From the NCBI RefSeq assembly GCF_014199985.1, contig NZ_JACHOS010000027.1, positions 1 through 50,938 on the forward strand: DNA of 50,938 nucleotides. Direction: 5' to 3'. How positions within the stretch are numbered: the first letter of the stretch is position 1; each line of letters opens with the position of its first letter. This document shows positions 29,783 through 38,311 of the stretch, piece by piece. The notes beneath the pieces were generated by a model. The model was not told the DNA's origin, searched no databases, and saw nothing but the letters and a program-made list of their open reading frames with translations. A program made the position numbers and the translations under genes. Source of the DNA: Methylorubrum rhodesianum (GTDB taxonomy: Bacteria; Pseudomonadota; Alphaproteobacteria; Rhizobiales; Beijerinckiaceae).

Positions 29783-31898
29783 CGACCAGCTCCGCCTCGT
29801 CGCGACGGTCGACGACCGCTTCACCGGCCCGCTCGCCAAGCTGCGCAAGGGCCTTCACGACGTCTCGGCCGAAACCAAGGCACAGGCCGGAGCCTGGAAG
29901 AAGGACTGGGACGGCGCTCGCGAGGGCGTGTCCAAGTTCGAGGGCGTGCTGCGCGGCGTCACCCCGGTGCTCTCGGGGCTGGGCGTCGCCGGCATCGGTG
30001 TCGGCCTGTCGATCGCGGGCGCGGCCTCGGCGATCGGCGAGTTCTCGTCAAAGACTCGGGGCCTATCGCAGACGGCCAAGGACATCGGGCTGACGATCGA
30101 TCAGCTGCGCACCTTCAACGCGCTGGGCGAGCGGTTCGGCGTCACGGCCGACACCATGACCAGCGCGGCGAAGTCGTTCGCCGGGCAGATGTTCGAGATC
30201 AAGCGCCAGGGCTCGACCTTCATCGAGCTCCAAGCGATGAACCTCGGCAAGCTCGCGGAGGATCTCGCGAGCTCTAAGAACATGGAGCAGGCGATCCAGC
30301 GCGGCATGGAGGGGCTCCGCAAGATCCCCGACGCCGAGGTGCGCCGCCGCGTCTCCCGCCTGCTGTTCGGCACCGACGACGTCGGATTGATCGCCTCGAA
30401 CGTCACCGGCACCGTCGCCGGGACGATGAAGGAGGTGTCCGCCGCCATCGGCAAGATGGACAAGGACACCGAGGAGGCGGCCAAGAACTTTCAGAAGCAC
30501 ATGAACCACATCAGCGAGGCGGCCGAGCGCGCCAAGCTGAAGTTCATCGGACCGCTCTTGGAGGGTATGGTCGGCGTCATCGACGACATCGAGAACGCGG
30601 CCAAGAACCCGGAGGCCGCCAAGCTCAAGATGCTGCGCGACAGCCGCGCCGACGCCGACAAGGCGGCCAAGGGCGCGCCTTGGCCGCTGAAGGGCTACTT
30701 CGAGCGGCAGCGCGACAGCATCGACGCCGAGATCCGGAAGCTGGAGGACGCGACCCGCAAGGGCACCCGCGAGGGGCTGAAGGACGCGCTCCGGGACCAG
30801 CAGAACGGCGGCGCGACCTTCCAGCAGCAGAGCTACGGCGGGGGACCGGCCGGTGGCGGCTCGCTGATCCACAAGGCGGCCTGGAGCGGGTTCGGCGGTG
30901 GAGGTGGACCACTGGGCGGCGCGCTGGGCGGGTACGGCTACGGTGCTGGAACTGGTGGAGGTGGCGTGGCATCTGCCGGTGTTCCGACCGGTGGCGGTTT
31001 CGGCGGCGCCGGTCCTTTGGCCGGACGTGGCAGCGGCGGGCCGCTTGATCACCCTGCCGCGCCAGCAGGTACCGAGTCAGGCTCACCAGCGCGTGCGGGG
31101 CAGTTCACCTCAGCCTCGCCGGAGGCCGCTGGAAAGTACCGGCCGCAGCGGACGCTGACGGACCGTGATCTGAGCGATGCGGTCGTGAATACGATCGCGG
31201 GCGAGGCGCGGCTGAAATCGCCGGGCGGCGCAGATGCCGTGATCAACAACATGTTCAATCGGCTCGGCACCAAGGGTTGGGGGCCCAGCCGAGATCTGCA
31301 CGATGTGGCGCGAGCGCCGGGGCAGTACGAGGGCTATCGCCGCGCGACGGAAGCCGAAGCCACCTTCATCCGTGATCGCATCCGCGCCATCGCCTCAGGC
31401 GGGGTGCCCGACAACACGAACGGCGCGAACAGCTTCCGTGCGAGCTGGTACCGCGGTCCGTGGTATCGTCGACACGGGCACAAGGGGAAAGACATCGCAG
31501 GCAACACTTTCGCCTTCGATCCCAGCATCCCGAACGGCCCGTATGCGCCGTATCCGTCGCCAAGATCCGACACAGCAGTTGCGGAGCAAGGGGGCGGTCA
31601 GGACGGTGAAGGTGATCGCGAGGTGCCTTGGCATCAGCGGCCGCGCTCGAACGAGCCCGGCAAGATGAGCCGCCTGCGCGACGACGAGATCGACGTTCGG
31701 GGTTCGGGCGAGCGGCCGGGCGACCGGATGATGCGCCGGTTTTACGGTGAGGGCGCTTCGGTCGCGCGTGGCGGCAAGGGCAGCCTGCACATCACGCTGG
31801 ACGGCTTCCCGCCCGGTGCGAAGGCCCGCGCCTCCATGGACGATCTGTTCAAGGAGACGAGGGTTGAGCGGTCGCGATCTCAGATGGACATGATCTGA
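29775..31898 (+). CDS. Tape measure protein with a cell-wall hydrolase-like domain
   Basis: This 707-aa protein has N-terminal helices (MSNDQLRLVATVDDRFTGPL) and a hydrophobic segment (about 65-85, LSGLGVAGIGVGLSIAGA) typical of tape measures. A long helical part extends to about 340, then a Gly-rich linker (about 350-430). Residues about 465-580 resemble SleB-type hydrolases (TIAGEARLKSPGGADAVINN, then GQYEGY), probably to breach peptidoglycan during injection. The length suggests a tail of roughly 100 nm. The ATG overlaps the chaperone-frame stop. Confidence 0.88.
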   Translation: MSNDQLRLVATVDDRFTGPLAKLRKGLHDVSAETKAQAGAWKKDWDGAREGVSKFEGVLRGVTPVLSGLGVAGIGVGLSIAGAASAIGEFSSKTRGLSQTAKDIGLTIDQLRTFNALGERFGVTADTMTSAAKSFAGQMFEIKRQGSTFIELQAMNLGKLAEDLASSKNMEQAIQRGMEGLRKIPDAEVRRRVSRLLFGTDDVGLIASNVTGTVAGTMKEVSAAIGKMDKDTEEAAKNFQKHMNHISEAAERAKLKFIGPLLEGMVGVIDDIENAAKNPEAAKLKMLRDSRADADKAAKGAPWPLKGYFERQRDSIDAEIRKLEDATRKGTREGLKDALRDQQNGGATFQQQSYGGGPAGGGSLIHKAAWSGFGGGGGPLGGALGGYGYGAGTGGGGVASAGVPTGGGFGGAGPLAGRGSGGPLDHPAAPAGTESGSPARAGQFTSASPEAAGKYRPQRTLTDRDLSDAVVNTIAGEARLKSPGGADAVINNMFNRLGTKGWGPSRDLHDVARAPGQYEGYRRATEAEATFIRDRIRAIASGGVPDNTNGANSFRASWYRGPWYRRHGHKGKDIAGNTFAFDPSIPNGPYAPYPSPRSDTAVAEQGGGQDGEGDREVPWHQRPRSNEPGKMSRLRDDEIDVRGSGERPGDRMMRRFYGEGASVARGGKGSLHITLDGFPPGAKARASMDDLFKETRVERSRSQMDMI

Positions 31899-31924
31899 CA
31901 ACGGCCGGTAGTTCTCCGAAGCCG

Positions 31925-32167
31925 CTACTCGCCGCTAAAGTATACGTGGGCCCTTGCACAACCGTCCTGGTAGCAGACGTAAGGTCCGGTCTCGGTTCTC
32001 ATCCAGCAGGCTCGATCTGGCAGACGGCCTAGGGCCGCCTCTCTATCGTTGCGCCAAGCCCGGATGAAGGCCGCATCACAGTCCTTCGCTGGCAGGCTTT
32101 TCGGCGCAGCGAGAGCAGCCGAGGTTAGTACCGAGCTCACAACGACAGCCGCCACCAACACCCGCAT
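31925..32167 (-). CDS. Small secreted protein, leftward moron gene
   Basis: This 80-aa protein has a clear signal peptide (MRVLVAAVVVSSVLTSAALA, cleaved before APKS). The mature part has four cysteines (DCDAAF, RACWMR, YVCYQDGCA) that could form two disulfides. It lies opposite to the tail genes in a gap after the tape measure, so it may be expressed in the lysogen. The function is unknown. Confidence 0.6.
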   Translation of the reverse strand: MRVLVAAVVVSSVLTSAALAAPKSLPAKDCDAAFIRAWRNDREAALGRLPDRACWMRTETGPYVCYQDGCARAHVYFSGE

Positions 32168-32269
32168 CGGACGCCCCCCAACCCGCGCGCAGGCTACCTG
32201 AGCGCGGGCAGGAGTCGAGATGGGGCGTGACCTGGGATGAGGGCTATCCCGCCTCTGGTTCCGATCGGC

Positions 32270-32623
32270 TCAGGCGGCGTCCCGCGTGAGCGGGACAATC
32301 CCTCCGATCTCGTCCCCGACCTCCTGCTGCAAGGTCGCGAGCTCGAACTCGCGCTGGAGGTTGAGCCAGAACGCTGGCGTGGTGCCGAAGTAGCGCCCGA
32401 GCCGCAGCGCCGTGTCGGTCGAGATCCCAGTCTCCTCCGTCGCGATCCGCTCGATGCGGGTGCGTGGCACGCCGCAGGCGCGAGCGACGGCGCCGGCCGA
32501 CAGGTTGAGCGGCACGAGATACTCCTCCCGGAGGATCTCGCCGGGATGGATGGGGCTCGCGATCTCCTCGATCTGAGTGAGGTCGAGGGCGCGCAGTTCG
32601 GCGAGGGTCGTAGTCTCGGTCAT
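32270..32623 (-). CDS. higA: HigA-type antitoxin
   Basis: This 117-aa XRE-family protein shows the HigA signature HPGEILREEYLVPLNLSAGA (about residues 25-45) followed by an HTH (ACGVPRTRIERIATEETGIS) and GRYFGTTPAFWLNLQ. It neutralises the toxin encoded just upstream and represses the pair's promoter. The N-terminal 22 residues extend past the usual start. It lies 38 bp after the toxin stop, in the toxin-first order typical of higBA. Confidence 0.92.
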   Translation of the reverse strand: MTETTTLAELRALDLTQIEEIASPIHPGEILREEYLVPLNLSAGAVARACGVPRTRIERIATEETGISTDTALRLGRYFGTTPAFWLNLQREFELATLQQEVGDEIGGIVPLTRDAA

Positions 32624-32661
32624 CGCTGTGACATCCGTGTCGGTAGCGTGGCGGCGGTCGG

Positions 32662-32946
32662 TCAGTGGTAGTCCGTGAATTCGACCCGCTCCGGACCGGC
32701 TTCGGTCCAGACGAAGCAGAGCCGGAACTGATCGTTGATGCGGATCGCGTGCTGTCCGGCGCGGTCGCGCTCCAGGGCGTGGAGCCGATTGCCGGGCGGC
32801 GAGCGGAGGTCGTCCAAGCTCTCGGCGGCGTTCAAGGCAGCGAGCTTGCGCTGCGTCGCCTTGAACAGGTCAGCCGGAAAGCCCTTCGGGCGCCGGCCCT
32901 GGGCCACCGTCTCAGTCAGGCTGTCGTGAAAGCTCTGGATCGCCAC
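32662..32946 (-). CDS. higB: HigB-type toxin, RelE superfamily mRNA interferase
   Basis: This 94-aa protein, from GTG 32946 (VAIQSFHDSLTETV), has the length of HigB (about 92). Conserved parts are ATQRKLAALNAAESLDDLRS, PPGNRLHALERDRAGQHAIR and INDQFRLCFVW. These toxins cut mRNA on the ribosome. The frame stays open to GTG 32982, but that codon lies inside the promoter-operator, so 32946 is preferred. Confidence 0.9.
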   Translation of the reverse strand: MAIQSFHDSLTETVAQGRRPKGFPADLFKATQRKLAALNAAESLDDLRSPPGNRLHALERDRAGQHAIRINDQFRLCFVWTEAGPERVEFTDYH

Positions 32947-32970
32947 GGGGCCGCTCGCTTCTGAACGACT

Positions 32971-33028
32971 GATGTATCGCACGATGATACGTACCGGTCA
33001 AGAATTTTGTATCATCGAACGATACATC
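32971..33028. promoter_or_regulatory. higBA promoter and long inverted-repeat operator
   Basis: Arms 32971-32990 and 33009-33028 (20 nt each, 18 of 20 complementary) each contain a GTATC/GATAC pair, giving four half-sites. The leftward promoter TTGACC (33001-32996) and GATACA (32978-32973), 17 nt apart, lies between and within the arms. HigA bound here would repress its own operon. The right arm ends 15 bp before the next tail gene start. Confidence 0.7.
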
Positions 33029-33043
33029 GTGTTTGGGGGATGA

Positions 33044-33514
33044 ATGTCCTGGCGCGACGAGCTTCAGCCCGCCTCGTTCCGGGGCGTGCCCTTCCACGTG
33101 GCGGCCAACACCCGCGGCGGAGGCCGGCGCGGCTTCACCTACGAGTTCGCCAAGTCTGACCGCTCGCTCGACGAGGACCTGGGCCGGCGCGTCACCCGTT
33201 GCACGGTCACCGCCTACCTGATCGGGCGGTTCTATCACGCGGACGCGGACGCCTTGGAGAACGTGCTGACCCGCGAGGGCGGTGGTCAGCTCGTCCTGCC
33301 GATCCTCGGCGCGCAGCGGATGCGCTGCGAGATCTACAATCGCCTCGAGCGGAAGGAAGAGGGCGGCTTCGCGGTCATTGAGATGACCTTCGTGGCCTCG
33401 AACGTCGCCGCGCTCGTGCCGACCGAGAACACGCAGGCCGGCGTCGCCGCCCAGGCGCAGGCCACCGGCGACGCGGTCGATCTCTCTGCCGGCAACGACG
33501 CCGATTGGGTCTGA
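33044..33514 (+). CDS. Mu gpN-like protein, N-terminal half (DNA circulation N)
   Basis: This 156-aa protein begins MSWRDELQPASFRGVPFHVA, then GGRRGFTYEFAKSDRSLDED and DLGRRVTRCTVTAYLIG. That is the N-terminal domain of Mu gpN (DNA circularisation/tail hub family). It stops where gpN would continue, and the next gene encodes the rest. GGGGGA precedes the ATG. Confidence 0.82.
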   Translation: MSWRDELQPASFRGVPFHVAANTRGGGRRGFTYEFAKSDRSLDEDLGRRVTRCTVTAYLIGRFYHADADALENVLTREGGGQLVLPILGAQRMRCEIYNRLERKEEGGFAVIEMTFVASNVAALVPTENTQAGVAAQAQATGDAVDLSAGNDADWV

Positions 33515-33518
33515 TCCG

Positions 33519-34193
33519 ATGACGCCGACCCAACGCCGCCTCGGGACCGCTGCCCTGCGAGCCGTGCTCGACGCGCTGCTCGCCGCCGGCGGGGACCGCG
33601 CGGGCCAGCCCGGCGCCGATCTGCGCCGGCTCTGCGGCGCGCTCGCCACCGAGGCGCCGGCCCGCGTTCAGGCCTCGACCTTCTCGGCGCCGCTGCGCGC
33701 CTGCTTCCAGGCGGCGACCGCCGCCGGCGCCACGCTCGACGGCATGGACCGGGCGCGAGCCGCCGCGCTCACCGTCGCATCCAGCGAGAACGCGGTGCTC
33801 CGGGTCGTCCAGACCGCGGTGCGCTTCGCCCTCGTCGAGATGTGCCTGATCTCGGCCGCCACCGTCTTCACCAGCCGCCAGGACGTCGACGCGACGCTCG
33901 CCCGGCTCAACGCCGCCTTCGGCCCGGCCGAGGATTTCGCGGCAAACCAGTTCAACAACCGGGTTTACCGCGCGCTGGTGGCGCTCCACGCCGCAGCGAC
34001 CCGCGACCTGACGCAGCGGGCTCGCCCGCTGCCCCGTCTGACCACCTACGCCTTTTCGGCCCGCGTGCCAGCGCTGACGCTCGCCAATCGACTCTATGGC
34101 GACGGCGGCCGCGCAGGCGAGCTGATCGCGGAGAACCGCGACGTGGTGCATCCGCTGTTCATGCCGGCCGTCGGCCGGGCGCTCTCGGCCTGA
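33519..34193 (+). CDS. Mu gpN-like protein, C-terminal half
   Basis: This 224-aa helical protein has the layout of the gpN C-terminal region (FALVEMCLISAATVFTSRQD, then LHAAATRDLTQRARPLPRLT, then LANRLYGDGGRAGELIAENR). The motif ANRLYGD followed by RADELIAEN-type sequence is characteristic of the family. It starts 4 bp after the first half, so the two subunits probably assemble as one hub protein. Confidence 0.78.
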   Translation: MTPTQRRLGTAALRAVLDALLAAGGDRAGQPGADLRRLCGALATEAPARVQASTFSAPLRACFQAATAAGATLDGMDRARAAALTVASSENAVLRVVQTAVRFALVEMCLISAATVFTSRQDVDATLARLNAAFGPAEDFAANQFNNRVYRALVALHAAATRDLTQRARPLPRLTTYAFSARVPALTLANRLYGDGGRAGELIAENRDVVHPLFMPAVGRALSA

Positions 34194-34196
34194 TCC

Positions 34197-35315
34197 ATGC
34201 CCTCGCCCGACCTGCTCTGCGAGGTGCGCACCGAGCGCGGCACCTACCGAGACTGGCTGACCGTGTCGGTGGCCCAGTCGATTGACGGCGGTTGGCAGCG
34301 GTCGTTCTCGCTGACCTGCGCCGAGCCGAGCGAGAAGCTGCTGCAGGCGCTCGCGCCCGGCACCCGCGTCGACATCGCGCTCGCGGGCCAGCCTGTGATC
34401 ACGCAGGGCTACATCGCCCGGCGGCAGGCGGCCTACGACGCCAACCGGCACGGCGTGCAGGTTTCCGGCTTCTCGAAGGCCGACCTGACGACGCGGGCCT
34501 CGGCTGAGGGCGGGACCGGCCAGTACCGCGGCTACACGCTCGAGCAGATCGCCAACGGCGAGTTGAAGCGGCTCGGCCTCAAGTTCCGGCTGGAGAACCC
34601 GCCGGCCGGCGCGAACGAGCCGTTCACCCAAGTCATCCGTCGCTACGGCGAGACGCCCTACGACATGATCTCGCGGCTTTGCCGGCAGCGCGGCGTGTGG
34701 CTGCGCGCGGAGGCCGACGGCACCATTGTCGGCGGGACGAAGGGAGGCGGCGTACCGACCTTCCCGGACGTGTTCGAGGAGGGGGTGAACATCCTCTCGG
34801 CGAACTGCGCTATGGAATGGCTGGCCGCGTCCGGATACGTCGCCACCGGCCAGCATCCCGGCTCCGACAACCTGTTCGGGAAGAAGGCCGCGGAGATCTC
34901 GGCCAAGACGACGCTCGGCGAAGGGGGGCTCCCCGGCCTCAACCGACGTGTCCTCGCCGAGATGCCGCTGTCCGAGAAGGAGTTGAAGCTCCGAACCGAA
35001 ATGGAGGCGCAGGCGATCATCGCCTCGACGCTACGGGTCTCGCTCTCTTACCAGGGCTGGCTCAGCCCGACCGGCAAGCTCTGGAGCCTGACCGACTACG
35101 TCACGGTGAAGAGCCCGATGCTGTTTCCCTTCCAGGGCGGGCTCATGAACCTGCGGCTCTGGGGCTACGCCTACACGCAGACGCCCGAAGGACAGACGGC
35201 CACGGCGATCGAGCTCGTGAACCAGCAGGCCTTCAACCTGAAGAGCGTGGACGGGCAGGCGCCCTCTTCGTTCGAGCCGAACTTCTCCGAGCCCCAGCCC
35301 GAGGTCGCCACGTGA
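34197..35315 (+). CDS. Baseplate hub protein, Mu gpP (gp44)-like
   Basis: This 372-aa protein has SFSLTCAEPSEKLLQALAPG and AYDANRHGVQVSGFSKADLT near the N-terminus and FTQVIRRYGETPYDMISRLC centrally. These match the Mu gpP hub, the trimer that joins tail tube and spike. Its stop overlaps the GTG of the spike gene. Confidence 0.85.
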   Translation: MPSPDLLCEVRTERGTYRDWLTVSVAQSIDGGWQRSFSLTCAEPSEKLLQALAPGTRVDIALAGQPVITQGYIARRQAAYDANRHGVQVSGFSKADLTTRASAEGGTGQYRGYTLEQIANGELKRLGLKFRLENPPAGANEPFTQVIRRYGETPYDMISRLCRQRGVWLRAEADGTIVGGTKGGGVPTFPDVFEEGVNILSANCAMEWLAASGYVATGQHPGSDNLFGKKAAEISAKTTLGEGGLPGLNRRVLAEMPLSEKELKLRTEMEAQAIIASTLRVSLSYQGWLSPTGKLWSLTDYVTVKSPMLFPFQGGLMNLRLWGYAYTQTPEGQTATAIELVNQQAFNLKSVDGQAPSSFEPNFSEPQPEVAT

Positions 35316-35959
35316 GCCAGTCGAGCACGCTGCGGTCCGGCGGCGACGACGCGGCGCGACGCTCCTATCTCGGCGTCTCGCGAGCAACCATTGTCCAAGC
35401 CGACGACAAGCCGAAGATGCAGGAGCTCACCGTCCGCGCTCGCGTGTCCGAGCAGTGGACCAACGTCGAGCACTGGCAGGGCTACGGCAGCACCTACGTC
35501 CCCCTGCCGCCGGACAAGGATGGTGAGGCCGAGGTGCTGCTGGCCTATCTCGGCGGCAGCCCGGACCATCCCGTTGCCATCGGCGTGGCCGACCGCAGAC
35601 ACCGCCCGAAGGACCTGAAGCCCGGCGACGTCGCCCATCACGATCACCGCGGGCAGTCCACGGTGTTCTCCGAAAAGGGTGTCACGCACCGCAGCCCGCT
35701 GACCATCACGCACGAGACGGTCGACAAGGACGGCAACGTCACCTCGTCCGTGGTGCAGGAGCCTTCGGGTAAGGTCACGATCAAGAACAAGGGCGGATCC
35801 AGCATCGTGATGGACGGCCCGAACATCACCACCAGGCCCGGCGCCGGCGGCAAGCACGTCATGGACGGCGACGTCGACGTGAAGGGCTCGGTCACCGCGT
35901 CGAAGACGATTGCCGGGCAGGCCGTCACCTCCGGCGGGCAGGCCGTCCGTACGGTCTGA
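35312..35959 (+). CDS. Baseplate spike, Mu gp45 / gpV-like
   Basis: This 215-aa protein, with a GTG start, has an OB-fold region (QELTVRARVSEQWTNVEHWQ, then GYGSTYVPLPPDKDGEAEVL and SPDHPVAIGVADRR) and a beta-helical C-terminus (KGSVTASKTIAGQAVTSGGQ). This is the central spike that pierces the outer membrane. The order after gpP and before gp46 is that of Mu. Confidence 0.87.
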   Translation: MSQSSTLRSGGDDAARRSYLGVSRATIVQADDKPKMQELTVRARVSEQWTNVEHWQGYGSTYVPLPPDKDGEAEVLLAYLGGSPDHPVAIGVADRRHRPKDLKPGDVAHHDHRGQSTVFSEKGVTHRSPLTITHETVDKDGNVTSSVVQEPSGKVTIKNKGGSSIVMDGPNITTRPGAGGKHVMDGDVDVKGSVTASKTIAGQAVTSGGQAVRTV

Positions 35960-35969
35960 GGAGCCCACC

Positions 35970-36485
35970 ATGGCCGACGTCCGCCTGACGCAGCAGGGTG
36001 CCGCGCCGCAGGCGGTGTCGATCGACCTGCTCCTGACCGCAGCAGGCCAGCTCGACACCAGCCAGGAACTCGCCACCGCGGTGACGATCGCGCTGCTGAC
36101 GGACGGGCTCGCCGCCGAGGACGACGAGTTGCCCGACGCGCGCGACCCCAACCGGCGCGGCTGGTGGGGCGACCTCGACGCGGGTCCGATCTGGGACGGC
36201 TGGCCGATCGGCTCGCGCCTCTGGCTGCTCCAGCGCACCACCATCACCGGCGCCGCCGCCCGCAAGGGCGCGACCACGGCGCAGGTCAAATCCTACATCC
36301 TCGACGCGCTCCAGCCCTTCGTGGACCGCGCCATCGCCACCCGTCTCGACGTCGAGGTCGTGCGGGCCGGCGCCGAGCGCATCGAGGCCAGCATCGTCAT
36401 GTGGCGCGGCGGCGACCGCATCCTGGACCTGCGCTTCGCCGACCTCTGGGCCGGCATCGCCGTCGCCGCGCCCCTGGAGGCCTGA
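35970..36485 (+). CDS. Baseplate protein, Mu gp46-like
   Basis: This 171-aa protein contains ATAVTIALLTDGLAAEDDEL and PNRRGWWGDLDAGPIWDGWP, the diagnostic block of the GP46 family, then GSRLWLLQRTTITGAAARKG. It forms part of the baseplate wedge, like T4 gp25 relatives. A GAGGAG site precedes the ATG. Confidence 0.88.
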   Translation: MADVRLTQQGAAPQAVSIDLLLTAAGQLDTSQELATAVTIALLTDGLAAEDDELPDARDPNRRGWWGDLDAGPIWDGWPIGSRLWLLQRTTITGAAARKGATTAQVKSYILDALQPFVDRAIATRLDVEVVRAGAERIEASIVMWRGGDRILDLRFADLWAGIAVAAPLEA

Positions 36486-36488
36486 CCC

Positions 36489-37577
36489 GTGCCCTGGCAG
36501 ACCCCGACCCTCAGCGAGATCCGCCGCACCAACCGCGACAACCTCGCCGCCTTCCTGCCGGGTGCCGACGCCTCGGTGCCGAACTCGGCGCTGCGCGTCC
36601 TGTCCGACCAGAACGCGGGCGGCGCCTACCTCAACCTGCTCTACCTCGACTGGCTGGCCAAGAACCTGCTCCCGGACCAGTCCGAGGGCGTCTTCCTGGA
36701 CCGCTGGGCCGACATCCTGTTCGGCGGACGCAAGGCGGCGACCTTCGCCGCCGGCCGCCTGACGGTGACCGGCACCGCCGGCACGCTGCTGCCGGCCGGA
36801 TCGGTCTTCTCGACCTCGGATGCGGTTCAGTACCAGACCGCCGCCGACATCCGCCTGTCGGCCGCGGTGACGCCGGTGGCTGTGACCTGCCTCTCGGCCG
36901 GCGCGCTCGGCAATCGCGAGCGCGGCGCGAGCCTCACCTTGTCGGACGCGGTCAGCGGCATCGCTGCCCAGGCCACGGTTCTGACGATTGCGGGCGGCGC
37001 CGATGCCGAGTCCGACGAGGACCTGCGGACCCGCATCCTGCTGCGCATCCGCAACCCGCCGATGGGCGGGCGCGACATGGATTACGTCCAGTGGGCGCTC
37101 TCCCTCGCGGGCGTGTCGCGGGCATGGTGCAGCCCGATGGAGATGGGGATCGGCACGGTCACCGTGCGGGTCATGTGTGACGATCTCCGCGCGTCCGCCA
37201 ACGGGTTCCCGAGCCCGGACGATCTCGCCATCGTGCGGGCCTACATCGACACCGTGCGGCCGGTGACGGTCGCCGATTACTTCGTGCTCGCGCCGATCGC
37301 CTACGGCCTCGACATCCGGATCAAGAACCTCTCGAACGACACGCCGTCGATGCGGTTGTCCATCGCCGCCGCGATCCGGGCCATGCTCGCCGAGCGTGCC
37401 GCGCCGGGAGCGACAATCTACGCCGCCTGGGTCTCGGCCGCGATCTCGGAGGCCGTCGGCGATGGCTCGTTCGAGCTCGTCTTCGCGGACGCCGTGATGC
37501 CGTCGAAGGGGCACATGGCCGTGCTCTCGCCCGGGCCCGGTATCTCGTATCCCTCGCTTGTGGCCGGAACTGCCTGA
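36489..37577 (+). CDS. Baseplate J protein, Mu gp47-like
   Basis: This 362-aa protein has a GTG start. Family features include WQTPTLSEIRRTNRDNLAAF, VPNSALRVLSDQNAGGAYLN, LLYLDWLAKNLLPD, and the GGADAESDEDLRTRILLRIR block followed by YVQWALSLAGVSRAWCSP. It builds the wedge that links hub and fibres. Its stop overlaps the next ATG. Confidence 0.92.
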   Translation: MPWQTPTLSEIRRTNRDNLAAFLPGADASVPNSALRVLSDQNAGGAYLNLLYLDWLAKNLLPDQSEGVFLDRWADILFGGRKAATFAAGRLTVTGTAGTLLPAGSVFSTSDAVQYQTAADIRLSAAVTPVAVTCLSAGALGNRERGASLTLSDAVSGIAAQATVLTIAGGADAESDEDLRTRILLRIRNPPMGGRDMDYVQWALSLAGVSRAWCSPMEMGIGTVTVRVMCDDLRASANGFPSPDDLAIVRAYIDTVRPVTVADYFVLAPIAYGLDIRIKNLSNDTPSMRLSIAAAIRAMLAERAAPGATIYAAWVSAAISEAVGDGSFELVFADAVMPSKGHMAVLSPGPGISYPSLVAGTA

Positions 37578-38287
37578 TGAGCGACCGGCACGTGCGTCGC
37601 GACGGCGCCGACTACGCGCAGGCCTTCGCCGACCTCCTGCCGACCGGGGAGGCATGGTCGCGCGAGCCCGCCAGCGCGCTGATGCAGCTCGTGCGCGGCC
37701 AGGCCGAGATCTGGGGCAGCACGGTCGATGCTCGCGCCGGCGACCTGATCGAGATCGAGAGCGATCCGCGCTTCACGCTCGAGCTGCTCGGCGAGTGGGA
37801 GCGAGCCTACGGCCTGCCGAGCCCGTGCATTCCGGTCGTCCAGACGGTGCCGGAACGGCGTCAGGCGCTCGTCAACCGGATCCGCGAGCAGGGCGGGCAG
37901 TCGCGCGCCTTCTTTATCGGTGTGGCGGCGAGCCTCGGCTACGCGATCACGATCACCGAGTACACGGCCTTCCAGTTCGGGCTCTCCAGCTTCGGGGGAC
38001 GGCGCGGGCGGCTGAACCCCGGCGCGATGCGGTTCTGCTGGACGGTGCGGGTCACCGGCCAGCGCCTGACCCGCTTCCGGTTCGGTGCGTCGAGCTTCGG
38101 GCGCGATCCGTTCTTGTCGATCCGCCGCGCCGAGGACCTCGAATGCCTCTTTCGGCGGATCAAGCCGGCGCACACGCAACTCTTCTTTGACTACGCCGGC
38201 CCCGCCCCGACGGTGACGACCGAGCGCTTCAGCTTCGGCGCCTCGACATTCGGCGGCGATCCGCTCCTGCGCCTCACCCAGGCCTGA
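37577..38287 (+). CDS. Tail protein, Mu gp48 / DUF2313-like
   Basis: This 236-aa protein begins YAQAFADLLPTGEAWSREPA, then MQLVRGQAEIWGSTVDARAG and RFTLELLGEWERAYGLPSPC, the signature of DUF2313 (YmfQ/gp48) proteins. The C-terminus contains repeated RFGASSFGRDPFL and SFGASTFGGDPLLRL segments, probably strands of a fibre-attachment domain. Confidence 0.9.
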   Translation: MSDRHVRRDGADYAQAFADLLPTGEAWSREPASALMQLVRGQAEIWGSTVDARAGDLIEIESDPRFTLELLGEWERAYGLPSPCIPVVQTVPERRQALVNRIREQGGQSRAFFIGVAASLGYAITITEYTAFQFGLSSFGGRRGRLNPGAMRFCWTVRVTGQRLTRFRFGASSFGRDPFLSIRRAEDLECLFRRIKPAHTQLFFDYAGPAPTVTTERFSFGASTFGGDPLLRLTQA

Positions 38288-38311
38288 GACCTCCACTCCC
38301 GGAGACATCCC

